From assembly GCF_027706845.1 (NCBI RefSeq), contig NZ_JAQGCZ010000008.1, forward strand, positions 186,001 through 250,000: a stretch of DNA of 64,000 bases, read 5' to 3'. The translations under genes and the position numbers were made by a program. How positions within the stretch are numbered: the first letter of the stretch is position 1; each line of letters begins with the position of its first letter. Source of the DNA: Mycolicibacterium sp. BiH015. Lineage in GTDB: Bacteria > Actinomycetota > Actinomycetes > Mycobacteriales > Mycobacteriaceae. Below, piece after piece: positions 1 to 9,503 of the stretch. The notes beneath the pieces are model-generated. The model worked only from the letters and a program-made list of their open reading frames with translations. It was not told the origin of the DNA and searched no databases.

Positions 1-1612
1 CGGGGGCGGGCCCGCGATCATGCCGACTCAAACTGATGACCGTGCGCGATAATCCGGCCGGTGGGGCGTTGCGGGCGCGGTCGTTGACGATGATGGTCGG
101 CACGAACTCCAGCGGCTGGCGGCCGGCGACGACGGTGATGTTGGGCTGCGACAACGACTCCCAGCGGCGAGGGTCGGCGGCGTAGATGGCGATGCGCTCC
201 CCCACCGCGGCGGCGCGGATCAGCAGTTGTCGTATGTAGAAGTCGGAGGTGTCCATCACGATCCGCGTCGTGCGCTGCGGATCGGTGAGGGCGAGCATGA
301 TCATGTCGTCGCGCTGGATCGGCGGAACGGCGAGGCCGTTGTCGCGCGCGGCGGCGCCGACGAGGATCCCGGTGGGTCCGATGGGGATGGCGAGCGCGGC
401 GGGATCGTCGAGAGGCCGTGCAGGCAGGGTGATTCGGGGCCGCGCGGTCGGGGCGGCGCGCAACGCCGCGGCGGCCTGATCCCCGGGCAGGGTGTTGAGG
501 TTCAGCGTCGGTGGCTGCTGCGGCCGCTGCGGGTCGTTAGTGCGCACCAGCGCCGACACCAGGACCGGCCCACCCCCGTCAGGGTGCACGCGGCGCCTTT
601 TAGTCAGCATGGTCACCTGCACGACGTCGTCAGTGCGCAGCGCCCACATCTGCTGCAGCGAGGCGGTGGTGATGTCTTCGGGTGAGAAGAAGTACGTCGT
701 CAGAAAGCCGGGGTGCCCGTTGACGCGTCGCCACCCGACATCCACCGAACCGGTTGCGGCGCTGCGCGTCTGGGAGCCGCCATGATCCGCACGCGCGCCG
801 ACCAGCTGCGGAATAGGCGCGTCCGCGTCAGAGAAGTCGTCGACCTCAGGCTCGGGCGGCTCGGGGGCGTCGGCCAGTCCCGCGCCCAACCGATCCAACG
901 CCGCGTCAAGTTCCTCAGCGGTCAGCGCCGCGGCGCGAATCTGATTCTGCTGCAGCGCGTTGATGATCCGTTCGGTGGCGGCCGCGGCCGCGGCCCCGAT
1001 CGAGCGGCGGTACGACAGCGCGGCCACCGAGTCGGCCAGGTCAAGACGCACGATGAGATGGGTGTCGCGGTGCCCCGCGGCGGCCCGGTCGGCCAACAGG
1101 GTGGAGTACAGCGGCGGGTAACCCTCGCCGCGGCGGACGCGATAGCCCGAGGACACCACGTCGATGCCCGCCAGCTTCAACCCTCCCGGCTGGTCGAGCA
1201 GCCCGGTGAGCACCTTCAGCGGTAACACGTTGGTGGACAACGACACTGTCGAGCCGCGCAGGAACGTCGGCGTGTACGCCTTGCCGAACACCCGCACCAT
1301 CGTGACGGCTTCGTACTCGTCAACACGCACACCGCACACCAGGTCGCCCTGGCTGATGTCCACCGCCGCGGCAGCCGGCACGGGACGTCGGCGGCCCCGC
1401 CGCCACCGCATCAGCGCCGCCATCCACCCCGCGACGTTGCGGCGGTGCACCGTGACCACCATCAGCGGCAGCGCGCCGACGGTGATGGCCGCGGCGGGCC
1501 ACCACTGGAAACGGGCGGGCGGCAGAAGGATTAGCGCGGCGATCGCGATGACTTCGGCGGTCAGCACGACCGGCAGCGCCATCCGCACACCCAGGGTGCG
1601 TTGCTTACTCAT
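1..1612 (-). CDS. eccE: EccE, ESX membrane component (partial, runs off left edge)
   Basis: Last gene of the ESX core in this window, 537 codons with no stop before base 1, so the C-terminus is missing. The N-terminus shows two membrane segments at about residues 11-55, separated by a short aromatic loop (FQWWP), followed by a soluble region, which is the EccE layout. EccE sits at the outside of the EccB-C-D-E inner-membrane complex. The ATG at 1612 lies 10 bases after the mycP stop, so the two genes are probably co-transcribed. The mycP-eccE order matches chromosomal ESX loci. The assignment rests mainly on topology and position, because EccE diverges strongly in sequence. Confidence 0.85.
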   Translation of the reverse strand, partial: MSKQRTLGVRMALPVVLTAEVIAIAALILLPPARFQWWPAAAITVGALPLMVVTVHRRNVAGWMAALMRWRRGRRRPVPAAAAVDISQGDLVCGVRVDEYEAVTMVRVFGKAYTPTFLRGSTVSLSTNVLPLKVLTGLLDQPGGLKLAGIDVVSSGYRVRRGEGYPPLYSTLLADRAAAGHRDTHLIVRLDLADSVAALSYRRSIGAAAAAATERIINALQQNQIRAAALTAEELDAALDRLGAGLADAPEPPEPEVDDFSDADAPIPQLVGARADHGGSQTRSAATGSVDVGWRRVNGHPGFLTTYFFSPEDITTASLQQMWALRTDDVVQVTMLTKRRRVHPDGGGPVLVSALVRTNDPQRPQQPPTLNLNTLPGDQAAAALRAAPTARPRITLPARPLDDPAALAIPIGPTGILVGAAARDNGLAVPPIQRDDMIMLALTDPQRTTRIVMDTSDFYIRQLLIRAAAVGERIAIYAADPRRWESLSQPNITVVAGRQPLEFVPTIIVNDRARNAPPAGLSRTVISLSRHDRGPAP

Positions 1613-1622
1613 CGCGGACTCC

Positions 1623-3284
1623 TCATGACATCCGCCGGCGCACCCCGGCGACCGCGGCGACGACGGCGGCCAGGACTAGCACCGCCGCCCCACCAATGAG
1701 CGCCATGTTGCGGGGCCGCAGGTCCGGTCCCGCAGGCGGGGGCGGCACGTACAGGTCGGTGGTGAGCCGCTCGACAGGCTTGGCGTCACCGACGGCCACA
1801 TCGAAGGTCAGTGCGGCGACCGGGTCGACGACCCCGAAGCCGACCTGGTTGTCGACGCCGCGCGGCGGATTGTGCGCGGTCTCGGTGATACGCCGCATCA
1901 CCTGGCGCGCAGTCAGTTCCGGATACTTGGCCCGCACCAGCGACACCACCCCGGTGACGTAGGCGGCCGAGAAACTGGTGCCCCAGAAGTTGTTGCCCAG
2001 ACCGGGGTCGCGGTCGGGCAGCGCGTTGACCGCGGCACCGTTGGTGTTGGACAGACCCATGATCCGCCATCCGGGGGCGGCGACCGACACCCACGGGCCG
2101 TTGATGCTGTCGGGCATCGGCTGCCCGTCGGGGGTCACCGCACCCACGGTGAGCACGTAGTCGGAGAACCAGGCGGGGGTGACGATGGTGCGCACGCCGG
2201 CCCAGTCGCGCGGATCGTCGGGGTTGAGCGGGTTGAACGCCGGGTTCTGCCCGCAGTCGGGGCCTTCCCCACGGTTGCCCGCCGCGGCGACCACCACGAT
2301 GTCCTTCTCGACGACGGCGTAGCGGATCGCGGCGCCCAGGGCGTCCTGGTTCACCGGCGCGGCGGCGTTGATGCAGGAGGCCGCCGAGATGTTGATGACC
2401 CGCACCCCGAGGTCGGCGGCGTGCCGAATCGCCTTGGCCAGCGTCATGATGTCGCCGGCTTTGCGCTTGGCCTGGTCGGGATCGTTGGGGTCCGGGCGCG
2501 CCGGGGAGAACGCGGTCGAGGACTGCCGGATGGAGATCAACGTGACGTCGGGCGCCACCCCGATCACCCCGTCGGGGCCCTGTGGGGGCGGCCCGCCGAC
2601 GAGCGGCTGCGGTCCCCCGGGATTTGTCGGGCCCTGCGCCGGCGCGACACCGGGCGGTGGCGGAGGCGGGGGCGGCCCGGGTGGCGGTTCGGGTGCCGGG
2701 GGCGGTGGGGGTGGCGGCGCGGTCACCGTGACCGTGGACGGCCTCGGCGGTGCGGGTGGGGGGATGGTGGGTGCCGGGTTGGCGTCCACCCCGGGTGGCG
2801 GCGCCACCGGTCGCGCGCCGGCCGGGCGCGCGGTGGGCCGGTCGGCCGGATTGGCCGGTGCCGCACCGATAATCGACGCAACGATCGTGCCGTGGCTCTC
2901 GCAGTCGGTCAGCCCACCGTTCTCCAGGCCCATGATGTAATCGCCGCCGGGGAACAGCGCCGGGAACCTCGGGTTGGGGGTGACGCCGGTATCGATCAGC
3001 GCCACCGACACCCCAGCACCGGTGGAGTACTGCCAGGCCTCCCGGATGGCGAGCATCGCGTTGCCCGGAGGGGGTTGCGCCACATCAGGATCCCCGATGA
3101 CCACCGGGGTGACGCACGCCTTGTTCTGCCGCATCTCCTGGTCCGGGCCCGGGGTTTCATCGGGCGGCAGTGCGCCGGGGTCGATGACCGGCGGAGCCAC
3201 CGCGAAGGCGGCGGGCGGGGCCGCCATGTTGGCGGCCAGCAACGCGACCGCACCCGCCGCAGCGGCGGCGTTGCGTAGGCGCAT
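1623..3284 (-). CDS. mycP: MycP mycosin, subtilisin-like ESX protease
   Basis: Membrane-anchored S8 serine protease of the ESX system, 553 aa. A signal peptide covers about residues 1-28. The catalytic triad is visible: Asp98 in ALIDTG, His131 in ESHGT and Ser437 in GTSFSAAYV, with the oxyanion Asn in AAAGN. A C-terminal transmembrane helix ends in RRRMS. About 100 residues (141-239), very rich in proline, are inserted after the His motif and before GVIGVAPDV. The ATG at 3284 overlaps the eccD stop by one base (TGATG). Mycosins are needed for complex stability in the ESX systems studied. The reading frame continues upstream to 3644, but only the 3284 start gives a signal peptide. Confidence 0.96.
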   Translation of the reverse strand: MRLRNAAAAAGAVALLAANMAAPPAAFAVAPPVIDPGALPPDETPGPDQEMRQNKACVTPVVIGDPDVAQPPPGNAMLAIREAWQYSTGAGVSVALIDTGVTPNPRFPALFPGGDYIMGLENGGLTDCESHGTIVASIIGAAPANPADRPTARPAGARPVAPPPGVDANPAPTIPPPAPPRPSTVTVTAPPPPPPPAPEPPPGPPPPPPPPGVAPAQGPTNPGGPQPLVGGPPPQGPDGVIGVAPDVTLISIRQSSTAFSPARPDPNDPDQAKRKAGDIMTLAKAIRHAADLGVRVINISAASCINAAAPVNQDALGAAIRYAVVEKDIVVVAAAGNRGEGPDCGQNPAFNPLNPDDPRDWAGVRTIVTPAWFSDYVLTVGAVTPDGQPMPDSINGPWVSVAAPGWRIMGLSNTNGAAVNALPDRDPGLGNNFWGTSFSAAYVTGVVSLVRAKYPELTARQVMRRITETAHNPPRGVDNQVGFGVVDPVAALTFDVAVGDAKPVERLTTDLYVPPPPAGPDLRPRNMALIGGAAVLVLAAVVAAVAGVRRRMS

Positions 3285-4801
3285 CAGTGATACCTGACGT
3301 AGGACAACAGCCCGATCGCCCACGCAGCGAACGGAATGATCAGTGCCAGCAGCATATACTCCAAGTACTCGACCGCTTGCCGGATCGGCGGGGAGAAGAT
3401 GTGCGACGGGACGGTGCCACCGGCGATCAGCCCGGCCAGCGCGACCGCGAGCACTCCGCCGGCCGCCCACAGCCCGGTGGTGGTGTCGGTTGCTGCGGCG
3501 TGCAGACCGTAGTGCGCCGGGATCGCGATGAGCGACAGCGAGGCGGCCACCACGATGGTGATGGCGTGGCGGCGGTCGCGGAACGCCCGCGCCCGCAACA
3601 CCAGGATCAGCGCCACCACCGCGACCACGGTCACCGACGGCCATTGCGTCGCGTTACCCGGGTGGATGGCGAACCACGACGACGCGAGCGCGACGACACC
3701 GACGCCCAGCAGCGTGCCGGTGAGCACCCGGTTGGATTTGCGCGCGACCTCGGCGACCTGCTCCCCGGTCAGCGTGACGTCATGGGGCGCCGATTCCACC
3801 GGCGACACCGTGTCTTCGGGCTGCCCGGGCGCCCGGGCGAAAAGGTCACGGCCGGTGATGGAGCCGAAGCTCTGCCGCGGCACCTTCGCCATCCACAACC
3901 CCATCGTGGGTGCGGCGCGCGCGGCGATGAGCACCGCGATCAGCAGCACGATCGCGATCCGCTGCCCGGGCACCGCGAAGAACATCCGCACCGCGGCAGC
4001 ACCGAGCGCGGCCGCAGCGACGGTGATGATGGCGGTCGCAGCGGTCCAGTGCCGCCCGGTGAAGCGGGCCAACATCAGTGCACCGACGATGGCGATCAAC
4101 GACGCCAGAAACGCGTGCGGCGCAGCAGGTTCCGGCCCGGGCGGACCACACGCGCCGGCCAGGGCCGCGGCGATCAGTCCGGCCCACGCGGCCCCGTCGA
4201 TGGTGCCGCGCGGCAGGCCGGTACGCGCACCCAGGACCGCACCGACGATCAGCACCACCGCGACACCGCCGAAGATCGCGGCGATCACCGGGTTCGCGTC
4301 GGCCGCCCAGCGCATCCGCCACAGGAGGACGGCGGCGACCGCCAGAGCGGTCGCGGTGAGCGATGCGGCGACGGTGACGGCGTCGCGGGCCGACACCACC
4401 GGGAAATGCTCCGAGGCGAACCGCGCCAACGCGGTGGACACGTTCTCGATGTTGGGTCCGTAACGCTGCGCGGTTTGCGCGGGCACCAGCGCCAGCAGTT
4501 CCCCGTCACTGACGCCTTGGGCGGCCAGCGACACGTCGTGCGCCAGCGCGGTCATCCCGGCCGCACGCGCGAACTCGTAGGTGCCTCGGGCAAGTTCGGT
4601 GTCACCCTGGCTGCGCAGAATGCGGTTGATGGTGTCCCGGGTGGCCTCGGTCAGCGCCGACAGCGGCACCGCCGCGGGCAGCACCAGATCGATCTGATGA
4701 GCGTCACCGACCAGGATCGACACCCGGCATGACGACGGCACCAGCGGCGCCCCCGCCGGAGCCGGTGTCGGCGAGGAGAACCCGGGCCGCACCGCTGTCA
4801 T
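3284..4801 (-). CDS. eccD: EccD, polytopic ESX channel protein
   Basis: 505 aa. The N-terminal ~120 residues (CRVSILVGD... onward) look like the ubiquitin-like cytosolic domain of EccD. The rest is a series of about eleven hydrophobic helices ending in LLSYVRYH. EccD is the membrane-embedded core of the T7SS pore. The ATG at 4801 is chosen because it overlaps the stop of the upstream EspI-like gene in an ATGA arrangement, and residues upstream of it in this frame look like the shifted reading of that gene. The stop overlaps the mycP start, so espI-like, eccD and mycP should be translationally coupled. Confidence 0.95.
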   Translation of the reverse strand: MTAVRPGFSSPTPAPAGAPLVPSSCRVSILVGDAHQIDLVLPAAVPLSALTEATRDTINRILRSQGDTELARGTYEFARAAGMTALAHDVSLAAQGVSDGELLALVPAQTAQRYGPNIENVSTALARFASEHFPVVSARDAVTVAASLTATALAVAAVLLWRMRWAADANPVIAAIFGGVAVVLIVGAVLGARTGLPRGTIDGAAWAGLIAAALAGACGPPGPEPAAPHAFLASLIAIVGALMLARFTGRHWTAATAIITVAAAALGAAAVRMFFAVPGQRIAIVLLIAVLIAARAAPTMGLWMAKVPRQSFGSITGRDLFARAPGQPEDTVSPVESAPHDVTLTGEQVAEVARKSNRVLTGTLLGVGVVALASSWFAIHPGNATQWPSVTVVAVVALILVLRARAFRDRRHAITIVVAASLSLIAIPAHYGLHAAATDTTTGLWAAGGVLAVALAGLIAGGTVPSHIFSPPIRQAVEYLEYMLLALIIPFAAWAIGLLSYVRYH

Positions 4802-6600
4802 CGGCGCTCCCGCGGGCCGTCGGTGGTGGTCGGGAAGTGCTCGGCGATAGTCGCCGCGATCTCGACGAAACGCCGCTTCGTCAGCCTGTTGAGTTCGTTG
4901 TCGACGTCGACGACGCCGCCGGGACGCAGGTTGATGTCGAACGGCACCGCCACGACCGGCTGCCCGCGGGTGGAGAAATTCTCCTCGATCGCCTTGCGGG
5001 TGTTCTTGTCGACGTGACCGTCGTGGTCGTTGACCACGACCACCGAGCGGTGCAGCAGGCCGGTGTATCCGTTGTCGGCCAACCATTGCAGCGTCTGCCC
5101 TGCCGCCGAGGCCCCGTCGATCCACGGGGAGGCCACCACGATCAACGCGTTGACATCACTGAGCACGGCTTGAGTGACCGGGGAATCCATCGTCGACCCG
5201 CAGTCGATGATCGAGATAGTGAAGTGGTTGTCCAATCGGGCGGTGGCTTCCTGGTAGATCTGCGGGTCGAGCACGCGGCGCCGCGCGGTCGAGGCCTCGC
5301 CCGCCAGCACGAACAGGCCCGCGTTGTTGTTGCCGACCCGGGTGCGCATATCGGCGAACGTGTTGAGATGTTTGTCGGCGGCCAGTTCCCAGTAGGAGCC
5401 GGCAGCCTTGGGATCCACGCGGCTGCCCAGCTTGCCGAACGCGGTGTCGGCGTCGATGGCCACCACGCGGTCCTCTTGGCGCAGCTGCGCGAAGATCGAA
5501 CCGACGGCGGCCGCGACCGTGCTCTTACCGGTGCCGCCTTTGCCGAGCACGGCGATCTTGTAGCGGCCGCGCAGCAGCGACCGGATCTTGGCTTCCAGCT
5601 CTGCCTGGCGTCGCTCGTCCGGCGACTGGCCGAGATTGATCAGCCCGAACGAGCTGCGCAACACCCACTTTCGCCAGCCGCGGCCGGGCGGGATCTTGCG
5701 GGTGGGCACCAGTTCGCTGCTGCGGATCTGGTCGACATAGTTGTAGCTCTCGCTGCGCGGGCCGGGCTCCCCCCGGTACGGGTCCGCGGGTCGTGGCGCC
5801 GGATCCGCTGACGGCCGCGCCTGCGGCGTCTGGCCCCAGGGCTGCGCAGGATCGGGGCGCTGCGGTGCGCGGGCGTCGGTGGGCGGCCCGTAGCCAGGGT
5901 AAGGGCCGGCACCGTTGGGCGGCTGGGGGCCGCGGGTCTCCCACGGTGGCGGCGGCGCGTCGTCGCGGAACGGCGGCGGGCCGAAGCTCTGCCGCCCCAC
6001 CACATCCGTCACACCGGTGACCTCGTTGGGATTGGGCGGCGGCGTCGGGCCGGACCGTGCAGGTCCGCCCATGATGGGATCGGGCCAACTCGGCCGGGGC
6101 GGCGCGGCGGCATAGTCCGGCGGACCAGTCAGACCTCCCGGCGCCGTCTCACTCGCAGCCGGCCCCTGGGCCGGTGCCGACCAACCTGATCCGCCCACCG
6201 ACGGTGCGTCGGTTCCGGAGTGGTCGCCGGATCGGGTGAACGAGTCGAACGTCGGCCGGTGCTCCCCCGGCACCGTGGTGTGCCGGCCCGGCCGGGACCC
6301 GGGATCGGTGTCCTCGCCAGGCTCCTGCGCGGCATGGTCACCCCGAACGGGGTTCTCCCCGCCGTAAGGACTTGCCGTCGGCGGGACAGCATAGTTCCCG
6401 CCCAGCGGATCGAAACCGGACGGTGCCGACGTCGGCAACGGCGGCATTCCCGGTGCCGGCGGCACCCCGGGCAGCGGTGGTGTCACGGGTGGCGACGAAT
6501 CGCCGCGGGGCGAATCGCCTGCGGTGTCGTCGATCTCGCTCTTCTCGCGATCGGTCACGGTGTCCATCCTTTGTGGCGACGATGTGGGCGTGCGGTCCAT
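4798..6600 (-). CDS. espI: EspI-like MinD/ParA-type ATPase with proline-rich N-terminus
   Basis: 600 aa. Residues 1 to ~290 are Pro/Gly/Asp-rich and probably disordered. Residues ~345-600 form a deviant-Walker P-loop ATPase: GKGGTGKSTVA near residue 352, VVAIDADTAFGKLG, IIDCGSTMDSPVT and VVVVNDHDGH. This combination is typical of EspI of ESX-1 and its counterpart in ESX-2, which regulates or energises secretion on the cytosolic side. It is not a partition ParA: it has the long disordered arm and sits between eccB and eccD. An in-frame ATG at 6567 is a second possible start. Its stop overlaps the eccD start by 4 bases. Confidence 0.88.
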   Translation of the reverse strand: MDRTPTSSPQRMDTVTDREKSEIDDTAGDSPRGDSSPPVTPPLPGVPPAPGMPPLPTSAPSGFDPLGGNYAVPPTASPYGGENPVRGDHAAQEPGEDTDPGSRPGRHTTVPGEHRPTFDSFTRSGDHSGTDAPSVGGSGWSAPAQGPAASETAPGGLTGPPDYAAAPPRPSWPDPIMGGPARSGPTPPPNPNEVTGVTDVVGRQSFGPPPFRDDAPPPPWETRGPQPPNGAGPYPGYGPPTDARAPQRPDPAQPWGQTPQARPSADPAPRPADPYRGEPGPRSESYNYVDQIRSSELVPTRKIPPGRGWRKWVLRSSFGLINLGQSPDERRQAELEAKIRSLLRGRYKIAVLGKGGTGKSTVAAAVGSIFAQLRQEDRVVAIDADTAFGKLGSRVDPKAAGSYWELAADKHLNTFADMRTRVGNNNAGLFVLAGEASTARRRVLDPQIYQEATARLDNHFTISIIDCGSTMDSPVTQAVLSDVNALIVVASPWIDGASAAGQTLQWLADNGYTGLLHRSVVVVNDHDGHVDKNTRKAIEENFSTRGQPVVAVPFDINLRPGGVVDVDNELNRLTKRRFVEIAATIAEHFPTTTDGPRERR

Positions 6601-6616
6601 GGTGTACCTCGGTGTC

Positions 6617-8134
6617 CTAGCCGGGGGCCGCGGCGGCTTGGGTGGGGAGCGCTTCCGCCCCGACCAGCGGGGTCAGGGTGTCGTGCTGGGTGAGGGCGTC
6701 GGCGCGGGTGAGCGCCGGGCCCGGTGCGAAGACGCGGATCAGCGGCCACGGCGCCTGCCGGGCGTTGCCCGGCGAAACGCCCAGCGCGCGAAGCGATTCC
6801 TCGGTGAGTTCGATGCCGTACCGGACGCCCTGATCGGAGATCCACCACAGCGATTCGCGGCTGTTAGCTGCCGGAGCGGCGCTGGTCGTCATCACCAGGT
6901 TGGTCGAGCCCGGCGCGAGGTAGACCCGGTCGGCCTCCACCGCGTTGGGGTCGCGGACGTTCTTGACCAGCGCGATGAGGTTCCGGTCGGCGCCCGACGG
7001 GATCGGCAGCCCCTGCCCGGAGAGCACCGTGATCTCGGCCGAGCGGTCGGTGGAGCCCTTCGACCAGGCCAGGCAGGTGGTGCCGTCGACGGTGGTGTCG
7101 ACCAGTTCCAGCCGTGTCGTCGGATAAAACGACACCGGCAGGGACTCCACGACCGGGACGACCGCCAACTTGTCGGGGGCAACCTCGATCGGTGCGACGT
7201 CGCCGAACGAGTTCGCCGAGCGCAGCAGCGACGCCACAAACGGCGAAATGCGTTGCACCCCATTGGGTAACAGCACATAGAGGGTCATGGACCCGGGCTG
7301 TGCCAGGTCGCGTGCCTGCAGCACCGACCCGATCACCGCGCCCGGCGCGATGTTCCACGGCGACGGCTGCCCGGCCTGCGGCACCGGCGGGCTCACCAGC
7401 GGATCAGTGGCCGGTAGCGCGTCGAAGAGCGCCTTGGACAACGGGATGGGGTCCGGCGCGGTCGAGTCGACGCCCAGCGCCAACGCGACCGCCTTGTTGG
7501 ACAGGTCGATCTCGGAGCGGTGCCCGTCCCAGATGACATAGGTCTTGTCGTTGTACCGCGCGAGGATCGCCCGGGGCATGCGCAGCGGCGCCGACCGCAG
7601 ACCCACCGTCAGCGGGCCGGCGATGGCGGTGACGACCGGAGCGTCGCCGGCCGAGGACGTCGCGGTCGCCGCGGGCGCGGTGTCGCACACCGCCCACTGG
7701 GAGGCATCCCCGGTGCGGATCGGCATCGCCGCCGGCGCACCCACGATGCCGACCGTAGGGCCTTGCGGATACTTGTCCAGCTCAGCGGCTTTGACGAACG
7801 TCGGATTGTTGGCCTGCCCGGCGATCAGGCGGGCGCTGGCCAGGTTCAGCGCGGGATGCAGACGGCCGTCGACCATCACATACACCGCGCCGGTGTCCCG
7901 GTCGGCGAGGATGTTCGATTTGCCGACCTGTCCGGCCGGTTTGAACCACGACAGCACGAACATCAGCGCGACGGCGAGCAGGGTGAAGGTGATGCCGAGG
8001 ATCAGTGCGGCGCTGCGCCGCTGCTCGGGGTCGTATTCCAGGCGTACGCCGTGGTGGCTCAGCGCGGCCGCGTTGCGCCGGTTCCAGAAGTAGTGCGCCG
8101 TCACCTGTAGGCGTGAGGTGAGGTTCAGCGCCAT
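6617..8134 (-). CDS. eccB: EccB, ESX membrane/periplasmic subunit
   Basis: 505 aa with the standard EccB layout: a cytosolic N-terminus (LTSRLQVTAHYFWNRR), one transmembrane helix at about residues 45-65, then a large periplasmic part with R1-R4-type repeats (for example TGAVYVMVDGRLHPALNLAS). EccB connects the membrane complex to the periplasm. Sixteen bases separate its stop from the next gene. In chromosomal ESX-2 eccB precedes eccC at the opposite end of the cluster, so the position between espG and the espI-like gene is a rearrangement. Confidence 0.96.
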   Translation of the reverse strand: MALNLTSRLQVTAHYFWNRRNAAALSHHGVRLEYDPEQRRSAALILGITFTLLAVALMFVLSWFKPAGQVGKSNILADRDTGAVYVMVDGRLHPALNLASARLIAGQANNPTFVKAAELDKYPQGPTVGIVGAPAAMPIRTGDASQWAVCDTAPAATATSSAGDAPVVTAIAGPLTVGLRSAPLRMPRAILARYNDKTYVIWDGHRSEIDLSNKAVALALGVDSTAPDPIPLSKALFDALPATDPLVSPPVPQAGQPSPWNIAPGAVIGSVLQARDLAQPGSMTLYVLLPNGVQRISPFVASLLRSANSFGDVAPIEVAPDKLAVVPVVESLPVSFYPTTRLELVDTTVDGTTCLAWSKGSTDRSAEITVLSGQGLPIPSGADRNLIALVKNVRDPNAVEADRVYLAPGSTNLVMTTSAAPAANSRESLWWISDQGVRYGIELTEESLRALGVSPGNARQAPWPLIRVFAPGPALTRADALTQHDTLTPLVGAEALPTQAAAAPG

Positions 8135-8211
8135 GGTGCCGGTCCTGGTGTCCTCGACAGGCGGTGGGGCGCTGTCGTGCTGGGGGAATAAGCCATGGGG
8201 TCAGGGGACTT

Positions 8212-9069
8212 TCAGGCGGCCCGCGGGACGGCCAGCAGGCGGGCGAGGTCGTCGGCCAGGTCGGCCCCGGTGGCGGGCCACATGCTCATCCATTGCCGGC
8301 CGTCCGCGCCGGTCGTGGTGGTCATGCTGATGCGGCCGTACTCGGTGTCGGCGATCGTGAGGACCTGCGGGTGCACGTGGTGGCTGATGCCGCGGTCGAC
8401 GACAGCGACCACCGCCATCGCCGATTCGTCGTGCCGGGTGGCGGCGGTGAGAACTTTGGCTTGCTGCGGTTGCAGCCCGAGGCGGGCCATCGCTGCCGAC
8501 ACGGTGTCGCGGCCGCCGGCGTGGGCGTGTTCCATGGTGGACTGCAGCAGGTCGGTCGGCAGGTTGAACCCGTCGATGTCGGCGGCGGGGGCCTCTCCGA
8601 TCGCGGCTAGCAGCGGCTGGCTCATCAGCTCGATCTGCGCGCCGGGGCTGTCCGCCTCGCCGACGGCGTCGAGGACGACGTCGTCGCCGTCGCGGGCGAT
8701 CATCGCCAGCCAGCGGCGGTGCTGACACACCACCATGATCCGCTCGTGGACCAGCGGGGTCCCGTCGTCGGCGATGCCGTTCGGCCGGCGAATCATCAGC
8801 AGCACTTGGCGTTCCGGGCGACCCAGGACGGTCATCCAGTCGCGCACGATGTCATCCACCGCGCCCTGGGCGTCGATGACACCGGCCTGCACCAGACCGA
8901 GATACTCGCCGGTCTGTGTGATCGGCAGCGGTCCGGCGGTGGTCTCGACGGTGAGGTCGCCGTGCACCGACGGGATGAACGGCTTGACGCGCAGCGCGGT
9001 GGGCATGGTCTCGATGCCCAACACTGCCTGCAATATCCACAGTCCGTTGACTGTCGTCGTCAAAGACAT
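8212..9069 (-). CDS. espG: EspG, PE/PPE chaperone
   Basis: 285 aa, the usual EspG size. It begins MSLTTTVNGLWILQAVLG and has the mixed alpha/beta composition of EspG proteins, which bind the exposed tip of cognate PE-PPE dimers in the cytosol and keep them soluble until export. It lies downstream of the PE, PPE and Esx genes of the same strand, which should be its clients. A strong hairpin separates it from the esx genes, so its expression may be lower than theirs. No motif is diagnostic by eye; the call uses the N-terminal pattern, length and context. Confidence 0.9.
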   Translation of the reverse strand: MSLTTTVNGLWILQAVLGIETMPTALRVKPFIPSVHGDLTVETTAGPLPITQTGEYLGLVQAGVIDAQGAVDDIVRDWMTVLGRPERQVLLMIRRPNGIADDGTPLVHERIMVVCQHRRWLAMIARDGDDVVLDAVGEADSPGAQIELMSQPLLAAIGEAPAADIDGFNLPTDLLQSTMEHAHAGGRDTVSAAMARLGLQPQQAKVLTAATRHDESAMAVVAVVDRGISHHVHPQVLTIADTEYGRISMTTTTGADGRQWMSMWPATGADLADDLARLLAVPRAA

Positions 9070-9102
9070 AGCGCGTGACCCCCAAGGTCCTCAGCATGCT
9101 GA

Positions 9103-9134
9103 TGGGGGGCCAACCGATTGCGGCTGGCCCCCCA
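9103..9134 (-). terminator. Hairpin between the esx pair and espG (attenuator or processing site)
   Basis: Ten-base perfect inverted repeat TGGGGGGCCA / TGGCCCCCCA (9103-9112 and 9125-9134) with a 12-base loop, in the 97-base gap after the esxC-like stop. No T-run follows on the minus strand, so it is a weak intrinsic terminator or an RNA-stability element. It would lower expression of espG and the membrane-complex genes relative to the esx genes. Confidence 0.6.
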
Positions 9135-9166
9135 CCAATCGTGAAAAGTTAAGGCCGGACGAAGCC

Positions 9167-9469
9167 TCAGATCGAATTGAATGCGTTCATGCTCGCGATG
9201 TCGGTGCCGACGAAGTTGTCCACCGAATCACCGACGGTGTTGCCGTGGCGGATCAAAGTTTCCTTGCCTTCCTCGATCCCCTGCATCAGCAGGTTGTGCA
9301 CGTTCGCGAACGCGGGCGCACCCTGCTCGGTGCTGAAGAACTCCGCGATGCCGGCGAGCGTGTTGTTCGCCGAGTTCATCGCATTGTCCAGTTCGGCGCA
9401 GCACAGCGAAACACCCTGCTGCCAGTCGGCGACGCCACCCTTGTTGACGCCAATGACCTCATTTGACAT
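9167..9469 (-). CDS. EsxC-like WXG100-family secreted protein
   Basis: 100-aa helical protein with no signal peptide. The C-terminal half (FFSTEQGAPAF, then LIRHGNTVGDSVDN, then VGTD) resembles what I recall of M. tuberculosis EsxC of ESX-2 (EFF, QGFF, IETVGQHG, VLDN, IGTD). It has no WXG motif in the turn and no tyrosine at all, so any YxxxD/E-type signal must come from its partner. The ATG at 9469 follows an AGGAAAGGA ribosome-binding site. It is predicted to pair with the adjacent EsxD-like protein and to be exported by this ESX system. Confidence 0.85.
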   Translation of the reverse strand: MSNEVIGVNKGGVADWQQGVSLCCAELDNAMNSANNTLAGIAEFFSTEQGAPAFANVHNLLMQGIEEGKETLIRHGNTVGDSVDNFVGTDIASMNAFNSI

Positions 9470-9503
9470 AGCTCAAAGTCCTTTCCTGGAGGGAGTTTTC
9501 AGA

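Noticed and set aside
1872..3278. Long plus-strand open frame opposite mycP
   Set aside because: Arg/Gly/His-rich shadow of the minus-strand gene; no start signal.
3287..4732. Plus-strand open frame opposite eccD
   Set aside because: Composition is unlike any protein family and it lies fully inside eccD.
4798..6600. Considering the P-loop protein as a third partition ParA
   Set aside because: Long disordered N-terminus and position in the ESX core fit EspI, and there is no partner gene.
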